From: CAZKUN01 sp964555935
Lineage (GTDB): Bacteria; Armatimonadota; Zipacnadia; Zipacnadales; VGFC01
Direction of reading: 5' to 3'
Assembly: GCA_964555935.1 (NCBI GenBank)
Contig: CAZKUN010000382.1
Span: forward strand, 1-6,671
DNA length: 6,671 bases
Position numbers and translations under genes: made by a program. This document shows, in pieces, positions 1-5,901 of the stretch. How positions within the stretch are numbered: position 1 is the first letter of the stretch; every line of letters begins with the position of its first letter. The notes beneath the pieces were generated by a model. It was not told the DNA's origin. It was given only the letters and a program-made list of their open reading frames with translations, and ran no database searches.

Positions 1-150
1 GGTTCGTCCTACTTCCCGCCCCTTCCCGAGAGTCGCGCTCTCAGTGGGTTCGTGCGGGTTTCGTCACCGGTCACAGTTGCGGGGCAGCGACGGTTTCTCA
101 CCGTCTTCCCATGGGCGATTGCATCCTCGCCCGCGCCACAAGCTGATCCT
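1..150 (-). ncRNA. Cobalamin (adenosylcobalamin-type) riboswitch, 3' end cut by window edge
   Basis: Read on the minus strand, this stretch carries the conserved core of the cobalamin riboswitch family. In 5'-to-3' order there is a P3-like hairpin (GGGCGA/TCGCCC, 132-127 with 118-113). Next comes GGGAAgacGGTGagA followed by aaCC (110-92). Then comes the B12 box GCCCCGCAACTGT (85-73), then CACTG (46-42), a GAGAG/CTCTC hairpin (42-38 with 32-28) and GGGAAGG (27-21). The closing 3' strand of the aptamer and the expression platform should lie just beyond position 1. Riboswitches of this class bind coenzyme B12 in the nascent mRNA and repress B12 uptake or synthesis genes, or B12-independent isoenzymes. 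The regulated gene is therefore off the left edge and reads leftward. The 5' boundary near 150 is approximate. The order and spacing of the blocks make the identification secure. Confidence 0.93.
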
Positions 151-155
151 ATTCA

Positions 156-195
156 ATTGTATTCTGAAGTTACCAGCCTTCGGGTCCACCGTCAA
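156..195 (-). promoter_or_regulatory. Putative sigma-70-type promoter for the riboswitch transcript
   Basis: On the minus strand TTGACG (195-190) matches the -35 consensus at five of six bases. After a 17-nt spacer comes TAACTT (172-167), a weak -10. A better -10 match, TACAAT (161-156), lies 11 nt further on but is badly spaced from that -35. Either would start transcription a few bases before the riboswitch fold. The site lies in the 67-nt gap between the AAA+ stop codon (218) and the aptamer. No hairpin with a T-run separates the two, so read-through from the upstream operon is also possible. This is a consensus match only. Confidence 0.4.
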
Positions 196-217
196 GAAGG
201 ACCTTCGGCCTGGATTC

Positions 218-1978
218 CTACTCCCCAATCCTCGACTTCAGCCGTTCGATCTCCGGGTGGAGTTCGCCGCTCTCGATCAGCCGGAGTTGGTCCTTAGTCA
301 GCATCGCGCGCGAGGTGGTGTTGGCGATGGCCAATAGCTCCATGAGTCGGATCTCGTCCGCGCGGGCGGCGTTCGGGCTGAGGTAATCTCCGACCGCGTA
401 ATCGAGGTCGGTCTGGGTGACGGACTTATGCCCCTCGAAGACGGATCTGCGCTGCGCTAGCCGGATGATCTCCCGTAGGTCCGCGCCCGAGTAGCCGGCT
501 GTCTTCTGCGCGATCTCGTCGAGCTTCGTCCCGCGTGCCTTGATCCCGAGCGTCTTCAGGATCACCCTCAGGATCGCCTCGCGGGTCGCCTCGTCGGGCG
601 AGAGGAACGGGACCTTCAGGTCGAAGCGTCCCGCGCGAATCGTCGATGGGTCGATTAGGTCCGGGCGGTTCGTCGCCGCGCCGAAGAGGATCTTGCCCTG
701 GTGAGACTCGTCGCTCAGGAACGCGTTGAACATCCCGAACACGCGTCGACTGACGCCGCTGTCGGAATCGCCCGTCACGCGTCGGCCGTAGCTCTGGTCG
801 AACTCGTCGATGAACACGAACACCGGCGCCAGCACCTCGAGGTAGTGGAAGAGCTTTTCGAGGTTCGATTCCGTCGCGCCGACGTACTTGCTGAACACGT
901 TCTTGAGTTGCACGAACGGGATCTCGCAGTCGTGCGCGAAGCACTCCATGCAGAACGTCTTCCCACATCCCGGCGGCCCCGTCAGCAGGATCCCCTTGGG
1001 CACCACATCGGCGTAGCCCTTGCGGAGCGCATCGGCGGTGTCGAGAAGCAACTGCTTCTGCATCTCCGTCCCGCCAACGGCTTCCAGCCCGTGGGCCGGC
1101 TGGACGAACTCGACGAGATCGCCGATCTCGGCCTCGATCGCGCGGCGCTTGTGCTCCGCGGTCATGGTCAGGTCGACCTTGTCCTCGGGCGTCCCGCTTC
1201 GCATGAGCGAGCCGATCTGCATCCGCGTGAGGCCGTTCGTGTTCTGGGCCAGCGCGCGCTGGCTCACATCAAGGAGCGATCTTGCGTCGAAGTCCGTCGC
1301 CCCGTTTGGCGCCAGTTCCTCGGGCGTGTTCAGAAGATACGTGATGAACGCTCGCCGCTCATCCTCGTTCGGCAGGCCGACGTCAACCACGTTGACCGAC
1401 TGCCCGCGCGCGTAGAGTTCGCGATTCACGTCACCCAGCGAATCAGCGATCAGGAAGACGAAGCTGTTGCGCGCCGTCAGCCGCGGATCCGTCGCCCAGC
1501 GCCGCAGCGTGGTGAGGATGCGCCGGTCGTCGTAACTCATCATCTGAGCTGGCGCCGTCGGCACGATCTTGTCGACGAAGTCGATGACAACCGCCGCGTT
1601 ATTGCGGCTGAGAAGGAAGTCCTCGAGCAACGGCAGGGCCTCGATCGGTTTGAGGTACCTCGGCCGCGCCGTCTTGGCTCCGCCCGTCCCTTGCTGGACC
1701 TTCAGGAACCGCAGGAACTCGTCCTCGTCCTTCTGCGATTCAAACGACAGCCCCTGGCCGATGTCGTAGATGAGCGTCCGCTTGTTCCCGCAGAACGCTC
1801 GGTAGATAAACTGGCGCAGGCTGACGTAGCCGTCGCGGTGAGGGAATCGATCCCTCAGCCCGTGGATGAGAAACACGGAGGCGGCTCCGGAGGTGTAGTC
1901 GCGGCGAATGCTCGCGGCCCACTCCGGGAGCTTCGCCCCGGTGGTCTTCTTGCTGGGTGCGCTCTTGGGTGAGGTCAT
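218..1978 (-). CDS. AAA+ ATPase with degenerate N-terminal domain, partner of PspA
   Basis: This is a 586-residue cytosolic AAA+ ATPase. The C-terminal half is a complete classic AAA module: Walker A GPPGCGKT (334-341), an aromatic pore-loop motif KYVG (364-367), Walker B VFVFIDEFD (386-394, with D391 and E392), sensor 1 N437 in AATNRPD, candidate arginine fingers R448 and R451 in IRAGRFD, and the sensor-2 GAD (498-500). This predicts a hexamer that threads or remodels protein. Residues about 30-200 form an alpha/beta domain with beta-strand-like segments (SVFLIHG, TLIYDIG, AAVVIDFVDKI, SFVFLIAD) but no Walker A, so it looks like a catalytically dead or divergent ATPase-like domain. No signal peptide or membrane segment is seen. 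It starts 14 nt after the PspA stop codon and is surely co-transcribed with it. No strong ribosome site sits next to its ATG, so translational coupling is likely. PspA-AAA pairing suggests disassembly of PspA polymers; that role is inference. Confidence 0.92.
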   Translation of the reverse strand: MTSPKSAPSKKTTGAKLPEWAASIRRDYTSGAASVFLIHGLRDRFPHRDGYVSLRQFIYRAFCGNKRTLIYDIGQGLSFESQKDEDEFLRFLKVQQGTGGAKTARPRYLKPIEALPLLEDFLLSRNNAAVVIDFVDKIVPTAPAQMMSYDDRRILTTLRRWATDPRLTARNSFVFLIADSLGDVNRELYARGQSVNVVDVGLPNEDERRAFITYLLNTPEELAPNGATDFDARSLLDVSQRALAQNTNGLTRMQIGSLMRSGTPEDKVDLTMTAEHKRRAIEAEIGDLVEFVQPAHGLEAVGGTEMQKQLLLDTADALRKGYADVVPKGILLTGPPGCGKTFCMECFAHDCEIPFVQLKNVFSKYVGATESNLEKLFHYLEVLAPVFVFIDEFDQSYGRRVTGDSDSGVSRRVFGMFNAFLSDESHQGKILFGAATNRPDLIDPSTIRAGRFDLKVPFLSPDEATREAILRVILKTLGIKARGTKLDEIAQKTAGYSGADLREIIRLAQRRSVFEGHKSVTQTDLDYAVGDYLSPNAARADEIRLMELLAIANTTSRAMLTKDQLRLIESGELHPEIERLKSRIGE

Positions 1979-1992
1979 TGCGCGGCCTGAGC

Positions 1993-2760
1993 CTACTCCT
2001 CGGTAGTGTCTTCGATCTGCTCGATGGCCGCCTCGAGCGCCTGGTCGTCGACGTCAACCTCGTCCATCGTCCGCTCTGCCGACTCTGGCGGGATGATCCC
2101 CAGTTGACGCTGATACTCCTCATACAGGCGCTCGGAGTCGTCCTCGATCGCGGCCATCTCCAGATCCGCCATCTGCGAGGTCACCGAATCGCCGGCGATC
2201 TCCATCCGGGCCTCGGCTCGCGCCAGCCTCTCGTCGATCCGATCGCGCATCCGGTCGACCGTCTCGGTCGTGTCGCCGATCTCAAACGCGCCCATGACCT
2301 CGGAGACTTCTTCCTGCATCTGCGCGCGCTTCGCGCGGCCGATCTGCGTCATGCACTCCTGGATCTGGTCGCGGATGCGATGCTCCCAGGCGGTGAACAT
2401 GCGCTTCGTCCGCTCGGAGTTCTGCTTAGACGTTTCGAGTTGGCCGTGCGTCTCCACGAGGTCGATGCGCGCCTGCTCGAGCGCGGCGATGAGGGTCTTT
2501 GCCGCGTCCTTTTTCTCGGGTCCCATTTTGACGGCCTGGACCACCTTCGGCTCCAGGAAGCCGACCTTCTTCTCCAGGCGATCCACCTGGATCTGCAGCA
2601 TCTTCTCGAGCTTCACCACTTCGGCCACTTGCCGTCGCATCTCCGGCCCGCGCGAGCGCAGGTCGTCCATGTGCTGGCGGAGGATCATCTCCGGGTTCTC
2701 AACACCGCGAAGCATCCAGCCGAAGAGGGACCGGAAGACCGCTTTTAGTCTCGCAAACAT
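1993..2760 (-). CDS. pspA: PspA/IM30 family protein (phage-shock / ESCRT-III superfamily)
   Basis: This 255-residue, almost entirely helical protein is slightly longer than E. coli PspA (222 residues). The N-terminus MFARLKAVFRSLFGWMLRG (1-19) is an amphipathic helix of the kind that inserts into membranes. It is followed by the family-typical NPE turn (22-24) and then a long charged coiled coil from about 25 to 225 (for example KLEKMLQIQVDRLEKKVGFL). The tail from 232 is very acidic. PspA/IM30/Vipp1 proteins belong to the ESCRT-III superfamily: they form rods or rings on the inner face of the cytoplasmic membrane and maintain or remodel it under stress. A GGGAG ribosome site lies 9 nt before the ATG. 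The next gene, 14 nt downstream, is an AAA+ ATPase. No PspB, PspC or PspF gene is visible in the window. The family is confident; use of the symbol pspA is by homology only. Confidence 0.9.
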   Translation of the reverse strand: MFARLKAVFRSLFGWMLRGVENPEMILRQHMDDLRSRGPEMRRQVAEVVKLEKMLQIQVDRLEKKVGFLEPKVVQAVKMGPEKKDAAKTLIAALEQARIDLVETHGQLETSKQNSERTKRMFTAWEHRIRDQIQECMTQIGRAKRAQMQEEVSEVMGAFEIGDTTETVDRMRDRIDERLARAEARMEIAGDSVTSQMADLEMAAIEDDSERLYEEYQRQLGIIPPESAERTMDEVDVDDQALEAAIEQIEDTTEE

Positions 2761-2917
2761 GTGGGGTGCTCTCCCTTCAGTCCGTGCCGTATCGTCGCTC
2801 TAAGGTCGTTTCGAGCGCCAAAGATCCGACGCTCGCATCTTCGTCAACCGGGCCTGCTCGCCCTGCCGCAGTCGTAGTTACGAGGCGTGTCTCGCCCGAG
2901 TTGCACGTGTCCACTGG

Positions 2918-3250
2918 TCAGAAGATCGCCCGCGCGAGCCACGTCACCGGAAGCGCCAGCAGGGCCATGATCACGAACATCGGTATGCCGGTGATCGCCC
3001 GCTCGCGCAGCGTCGGAGGCGTTTCCGGCGGCGCATACTGCATCTTCCGGAAGCCCGGGTCCACCACCGCGCCCACGAACAGCCCCATTGCGCCGCACCA
3101 CGCCATTAGGCCCCACGGGATCAACGGTTGGTCGCCCGTGCTCGATGCCGCGGTGTCCCTGGCGATGAGCCACGCGAAGCCAGCCGTCCACCCCACGCCA
3201 GCGCATATTCCAACCAACGCCTGCAACGCGGTCTGTTTCCGTGGCGTCAT
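2918..3250 (-). CDS. Small three-helix membrane protein, function unknown
   Basis: I do not recognise a family for this 110-residue protein. It has three clear hydrophobic segments, at about 9-30 (ALVGICAGVGWTAGFAWLIA region), 43-63 (LIPWGLMAWCGAMGLFVGAVV) and 86-107 (ITGIPMFVIMALLALPVTWL). A basic N-terminus (TPRKQ) and a basic stretch after helix 2 (FRKM) suggest those ends face the cytoplasm. A good ribosome site, GGAGG with 5 nt to the ATG, fixes the start. The gene begins 24 nt after the esterase stop codon on the same strand, so the two probably form one transcript. It is real rather than a shadow because of the ribosome site, the membrane pattern and the operon spacing. The overlapping frames lack all three. 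Confidence 0.75.
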   Translation of the reverse strand: MTPRKQTALQALVGICAGVGWTAGFAWLIARDTAASSTGDQPLIPWGLMAWCGAMGLFVGAVVDPGFRKMQYAPPETPPTLRERAITGIPMFVIMALLALPVTWLARAIF

Positions 3251-3274
3251 CGGACCCTCCCCGTTGCCGCAATC

Positions 3275-4021
3275 TCAGATCCCCATCACCTTACAATGAA
3301 AAGCCAGCGCCTCTTGGATCCTGAGATCCCAATACCCCCAGCTGTGATCCCCGGGGAACTCCTCGTATTCGTGCTTGATGCCCAGTTTCTCCAAGTGCGC
3401 GTGGAACTCCCGGTTGTGCTCGATGAGAAAATCGTCCACGCCGCAGTCGAAGCGGATTTTCGGGATGTTGCGCTTGGCCTTCAGTCGCCTTGCCAGCGTG
3501 AAGCAATCGTTGTCGCGCCGCGCTTTGTCTGAGCCCAGCATCTTCTTCCAGTGCAGGTCGTGGCGTTCCATCTCTTTGTGCCGGTAGATGCTGTACGCGC
3601 CGCTGAAGCCCGTAATGCTGCCGAACATCTCCGGGAACTTCAGTCCGAGCTTCATGCAGCCATATCCACCCATCGACAGCCCGCCGATGCACCGACCTTT
3701 CCGCGAGGGAATGGTCTGGAAGGTCGCGTCGACAAACCCCACGAGATCCTGGATGATCGCCTTCTCGTATTGCGGCCCGTCGGCGAGATCGCAGTAGAAG
3801 CTCCGATCGCCGTCGGGCATCACCACGATCATCGGCGTCTCGCGAACGTACCGCTCGATGCTCGTCCAGCGCTGCCAGCCCGTGTAGTCGTCGCTCAGGC
3901 CGTGTAGCAGGTAAAGCACCGGGTACGGACCGGGTTTCTCCTGTCGGTCTGGGAGCAGCGCGTTGAACGCGACCCCTTTTTGGAGCGAGTTGCTGAAAAA
4001 GTTGACGTGAGCCAGCCCCAT
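3275..4021 (-). CDS. Esterase D / FrmB-like alpha/beta-hydrolase
   Basis: This 248-residue serine hydrolase belongs to the esterase D family, which includes S-formylglutathione hydrolases, tributyrin esterases and the mycolyltransferase fold. The oxyanion HG motif lies at 40-41 (LLHGLSDD). The nucleophile elbow GLSMGG puts the catalytic Ser at 116. The acid is probably D197 in CGVDDFL, and H226 in GDHSWGYW is the base. It cleaves carboxylic esters of small acyl groups; the natural substrate cannot be read from sequence. No signal peptide is seen, so it is probably cytosolic. A GGAGG ribosome site lies 7 nt before the ATG at 4021, which fixes the start. It is the first gene of a leftward pair with the small membrane protein and is divergent from the M14 peptidase. 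S-formylglutathione hydrolase in formaldehyde detoxification is possible, but no formaldehyde dehydrogenase is adjacent. Confidence 0.9.
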   Translation of the reverse strand: MGLAHVNFFSNSLQKGVAFNALLPDRQEKPGPYPVLYLLHGLSDDYTGWQRWTSIERYVRETPMIVVMPDGDRSFYCDLADGPQYEKAIIQDLVGFVDATFQTIPSRKGRCIGGLSMGGYGCMKLGLKFPEMFGSITGFSGAYSIYRHKEMERHDLHWKKMLGSDKARRDNDCFTLARRLKAKRNIPKIRFDCGVDDFLIEHNREFHAHLEKLGIKHEYEEFPGDHSWGYWDLRIQEALAFHCKVMGI

Positions 4022-4120
4022 TCCTCATCCTCCAAGCTGGTGGTCATCTACGAAGGCCGTTCCAGCCCAGGGGACGAAGGCCCTCCATGCCGCAACAACT
4101 GCACGATTATTGCCATCCCT

Positions 4121-4140
4121 CTGTCCCGTAGGACAGGCGT
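4121..4140. repeat. Degenerate palindromic repeat fragment
   Basis: CTGTCCCGTAGGACAG (4121-4136) forms a 5-bp hairpin. GTAGGACAGGCGT (4128-4140) is identical to the first 13 bases of the intact copy at 4253. The second half of the stem is missing, so this is a truncated or decayed member of the repeat family found just downstream. Confidence 0.65.
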
Positions 4141-4177
4141 AGGGAAACTCAGCGAGTTACCACGCCGGTCGCCGTCT

Positions 4178-4240
4178 GTAGGAGGGGTTTCAACCCCGAC
4201 GCCGTTGCCGTCTCGGACCGCGAGCTTCCAGCTCGCACTG
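4178..4240. repeat. Composite palindromic repeat, unit 1 (two hairpins)
   Basis: The unit begins GTAGGA, followed by a hairpin GGGGTT-TC-AACCCC (4184-4197). After a linker (4201-4214) comes a 26-nt block at 4215-4240 holding a perfect 7-bp stem with a 3-nt loop, GCGAGCT-TCC-AGCTCGC (4220-4236). The 26-nt block is repeated base for base at 4290-4315. Such short GC-rich palindromes resemble REP-type elements that are dispersed in trans by Y1 (RAYT) transposases. No transposase is present here, so that mechanism is inference. Confidence 0.85.
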
Positions 4241-4252
4241 CACCGATCCGTC

Positions 4253-4315
4253 GTAGGACAGGCGTCTCGCCTGTCGCCGCTGTCGTCTTGGACCGCGAGC
4301 TTCCAGCTCGCACTG
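4253..4315. repeat. Composite palindromic repeat, unit 2 (two hairpins)
   Basis: This has the same length and layout as unit 1, offset by exactly 75 nt. GTAGGA leads into a perfect 8-bp stem with a 3-nt loop, GACAGGCG-TCT-CGCCTGTC (4257-4275). A 14-nt linker similar to that of unit 1 follows, then an identical copy of the 26-nt block with the GCGAGCT/AGCTCGC stem (4295-4311). The first hairpin differs completely in sequence from that in unit 1 while its lead-in is kept. The unit ends 17 nt before the peptidase ATG. Confidence 0.85.
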
Positions 4316-4332
4316 TCGTCCCTCCGGAGGCC

Positions 4333-5304
4333 ATGCCCGTGGAAAAGTGGATCAGCCACCCCGATGCCGTCGAAGCCAAGGTCGCCGAGTGGCAAGAGCG
4401 CCACTCGAGGCTCCTCCACGTCGACACCATCACCCAGCCCACGGGCCGACCCGTGTTCGCGCTCACGATGTCTGACATCGGCGTGCCGGACGATCAGAAG
4501 AAGAAGCTCCTCGGCTTCGTGCCTCACGCTCACGAACCGGCGCCGAATGCCGCCTGCATGAACGTGATGAATATGCTGCTGACGGGCGAGCAACTTGATG
4601 GATCTGCTCCTTCGTTCGACGTGGAGACCGCCCGCGAGAAGCTTCTCGTAACCTTCATCCCCGATGCCAATCCCGACGGCACCGCCCGCGCGCCGGTCGA
4701 GTACTGGGACGGCTACGAGTACACCAACGACGAGTTCTGGGCGTGGATGCGCGGCCCCGATCGCGAGACGGGGCTGATGTGGAAGCGCGTGGATATCTTC
4801 GATACCCGCGTCGAGGAGAACTTGCCGACGCGCCTGGGCATCGTGTACGAGCCAATCAGCGAGTTCGAGCATGTCGAGCCCAATCGTCACCCGCGCTCGT
4901 CGCTGATGCGCCACATCAAGGCGCTTCGCGAACAGCGGACCTACGACGCGCTGCTAAGCCTCCACCAGACCGAGTTCGTCAACTCCGACCGCAATTGCAT
5001 GATCATCCTGCCTTGCATCTACGACGATCAGCCCGAGGAATTGCGCGAGTACGAGATGGCGTGGGCGAGGCAGATCGTCGATGCGTGGACGGCGGCTGGC
5101 GAGCGTCCGATCGAGAACATCAAGCCCCTCGGCTACACCGGCGAGCAGCGGCAGTACTTCATCAACGTGTGGGGGAATCTCTACGACGAGACGCCGCTGG
5201 TCACCTCGGAGGTCCAGAACAACAACCCCGCAACGCCTCCCGAGACGCAGCAACTCCTCACCGAGATCGCGATCACCGAGACCATCGAGCGTCTTCTCGA
5301 ATAG
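4333..5304 (+). CDS. M14-family zinc carboxypeptidase-like protein
   Basis: From the ATG at 4333 this is a 323-residue metallopeptidase of the M14 (carboxypeptidase A) superfamily. Visible markers are the zinc motif HxxE in PHAHEP (H65, E68), the NPDG motif (113-116), a probable third zinc ligand H211 in LLSLHQTEF, and a late Glu, E293 in LVTSEVQ, in the position of the catalytic base. The Asn-Arg pair that anchors the substrate C-terminus in carboxypeptidase A is not evident after NPDG, so substrate specificity is open (peptide, gamma-glutamyl or amide). No signal peptide is seen, which suggests an intracellular enzyme. The start is uncertain. GGAGG (4326-4330) lies only 2 nt from the ATG but 8 nt from an in-frame GTG at 4339. 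A TTG further upstream would extend the frame into the repeat array and is unlikely. It is divergent from the esterase and first of three rightward genes. Confidence 0.87.
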   Translation: MPVEKWISHPDAVEAKVAEWQERHSRLLHVDTITQPTGRPVFALTMSDIGVPDDQKKKLLGFVPHAHEPAPNAACMNVMNMLLTGEQLDGSAPSFDVETAREKLLVTFIPDANPDGTARAPVEYWDGYEYTNDEFWAWMRGPDRETGLMWKRVDIFDTRVEENLPTRLGIVYEPISEFEHVEPNRHPRSSLMRHIKALREQRTYDALLSLHQTEFVNSDRNCMIILPCIYDDQPEELREYEMAWARQIVDAWTAAGERPIENIKPLGYTGEQRQYFINVWGNLYDETPLVTSEVQNNNPATPPETQQLLTEIAITETIERLLE

Positions 5305-5366
5305 CACGCGCCGTCCACTGCCGTCGCCCGCGCAACCACCGCCATCACTAGTAGAGGAGTGTTGAC

Positions 5367-5834
5367 ATGTCTCTAGCCTCGTCGTTCTGGGACGGCAAGT
5401 CGTACGCCGTGGTCGGGGTCCGTGCTCCTGGCCGGAGGCTCATCAAAGAGTTCGTGAAGTCTCTTGAGGCTGCTGGGAAGTCCTTGTGGTTGGTCGATGA
5501 GGATACGGCGCCTTTCGATGGTCGCGAGGTGCATGCCGGCTTCGAGGGCGCGCCGGGCGACCTCGATGGCGCGCTCATCGTGTGCGCGCCGGAACAGGCC
5601 GCGTCCGCCGTGGGCGCGTGTGTCGATGCCCGGATACCCAAGCTCTGGCTGGACACCAGGGGTGACTCCAGCGTGGCGGCAGACGCGGCGCTTGAGGCCG
5701 GCTTGCCCTGCGTCGTCGAGGCGTGTCCGCTGACCACAATACCGGGCGCGATGTGGCTACACAGGGCGCACGGCTGCGTGGCGACCTGGATGGGACGCAT
5801 ACGCGAGGTGCATCCCGGAGACGAGGCGCGTTAG
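5367..5834 (+). CDS. CoA-binding (Rossmann-fold) domain protein
   Basis: This 155-residue single-domain protein resembles the CoA_binding_2 (YccU-like) family. It begins with a strand and nucleotide-binding loop, YAVVGVRAPGRR (13-24). A second strand, SLWLVDED (39-46), is followed by DLDGALIVCAPEQAA (65-79), the family-typical Leu-Trp strand PKLWLDTRG (91-99), and GLPCVVEACPL (112-122) with the conserved cysteine C120. Such domains bind CoA or related ligands, as in the acetyl-CoA synthetase and succinyl-CoA synthetase folds; stand-alone versions have no settled function. GAGGAG (5354-5359) lies 7 nt before the ATG, which supports this start. It follows the peptidase by 62 nt and precedes the iron-sulfur flavoprotein by 67 nt on the same strand. 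A cytosolic location is expected because no membrane segment or signal is seen. Confidence 0.85.
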   Translation: MSLASSFWDGKSYAVVGVRAPGRRLIKEFVKSLEAAGKSLWLVDEDTAPFDGREVHAGFEGAPGDLDGALIVCAPEQAASAVGACVDARIPKLWLDTRGDSSVAADAALEAGLPCVVEACPLTTIPGAMWLHRAHGCVATWMGRIREVHPGDEAR

Positions 5835-5886
5835 CCCGCCAGCCCAGTCGGTACCAATCATAACGGTCGAAGTCCGCCCGCTTCAC

Positions 5887-5892
5887 AAGGAG
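5887..5892 (+). promoter_or_regulatory. Strong ribosome binding site of the flavoprotein gene
   Basis: AAGGAG lies 9 nt before the ATG at 5902. This is the best Shine-Dalgarno match in the window and decides the flavoprotein start. Confidence 0.75.
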
Positions 5893-5901
5893 ACCAGTCT
5901 C

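Larger units (their letters stand above)
4022..4332. other. Divergent intergenic region between esterase and M14 peptidase
   Basis: This 311-nt region must hold the promoters of both flanking genes. I could not pick a convincing -35/-10 pair on either strand. The only AT-richer patch is around 4106-4112 (attattg). A short direct repeat, ACGAAGGCC, occurs at 4050-4058 and 4074-4082 and may be a relic of another repeat unit. Positions 4121-4315 are palindromic repeats, described separately. Small open frames crossing this region read through the repeats and are not genes. Confidence 0.7.

Noticed and set aside
701..1972. Long open frame of 423 codons on the plus strand opposite the AAA+ gene
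   Set aside because: It is a GC-driven antisense shadow. The minus strand encodes a protein with every AAA+ motif, while this frame is low-complexity His/Arg/Val/Leu-rich with no motif.
1957..2748. Open frame of 263 codons on the plus strand opposite pspA
   Set aside because: It is an antisense shadow of the coiled-coil gene, rich in Leu, His, Arg and Asp (LHLRALRAADLRHALLDL), without a ribosome site or recognisable domain.
2761..2917. Sigma-54 promoter upstream of pspA, as in enterobacterial psp operons
   Set aside because: I looked for a GG/GC pair with TGGCAC-N5-TTGC form and found only TGGCGC without the TTGC half. The gap contains no convincing promoter or terminator I can name.
3291..4028. 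Alternative minus-strand frame of 245 codons overlapping the esterase, with an ATG at 4028
   Set aside because: It is Arg-rich and has no motifs. The frame starting at 4021 contains the complete Ser-Asp-His triad and a well-placed GGAGG.
4121..4315. CRISPR array
   Set aside because: Only two units are present, they are internally palindromic with different first hairpins, linkers are similar to each other rather than unique, and no cas gene is nearby.
4288..4332. TTG-initiated 15-residue N-terminal extension of the M14 peptidase
   Set aside because: It would start inside the repeat linker and translate half of a repeat unit. The ATG at 4333 or GTG at 4339 has a GGAGG immediately upstream.
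4048..4914. Open frame of 288 codons on the minus strand through the repeats and the M14 gene
   Set aside because: It translates the repeats (ASWKLAV appears twice) and the antisense of the peptidase. Spurious frames of this sort are typical of these palindromic repeats.
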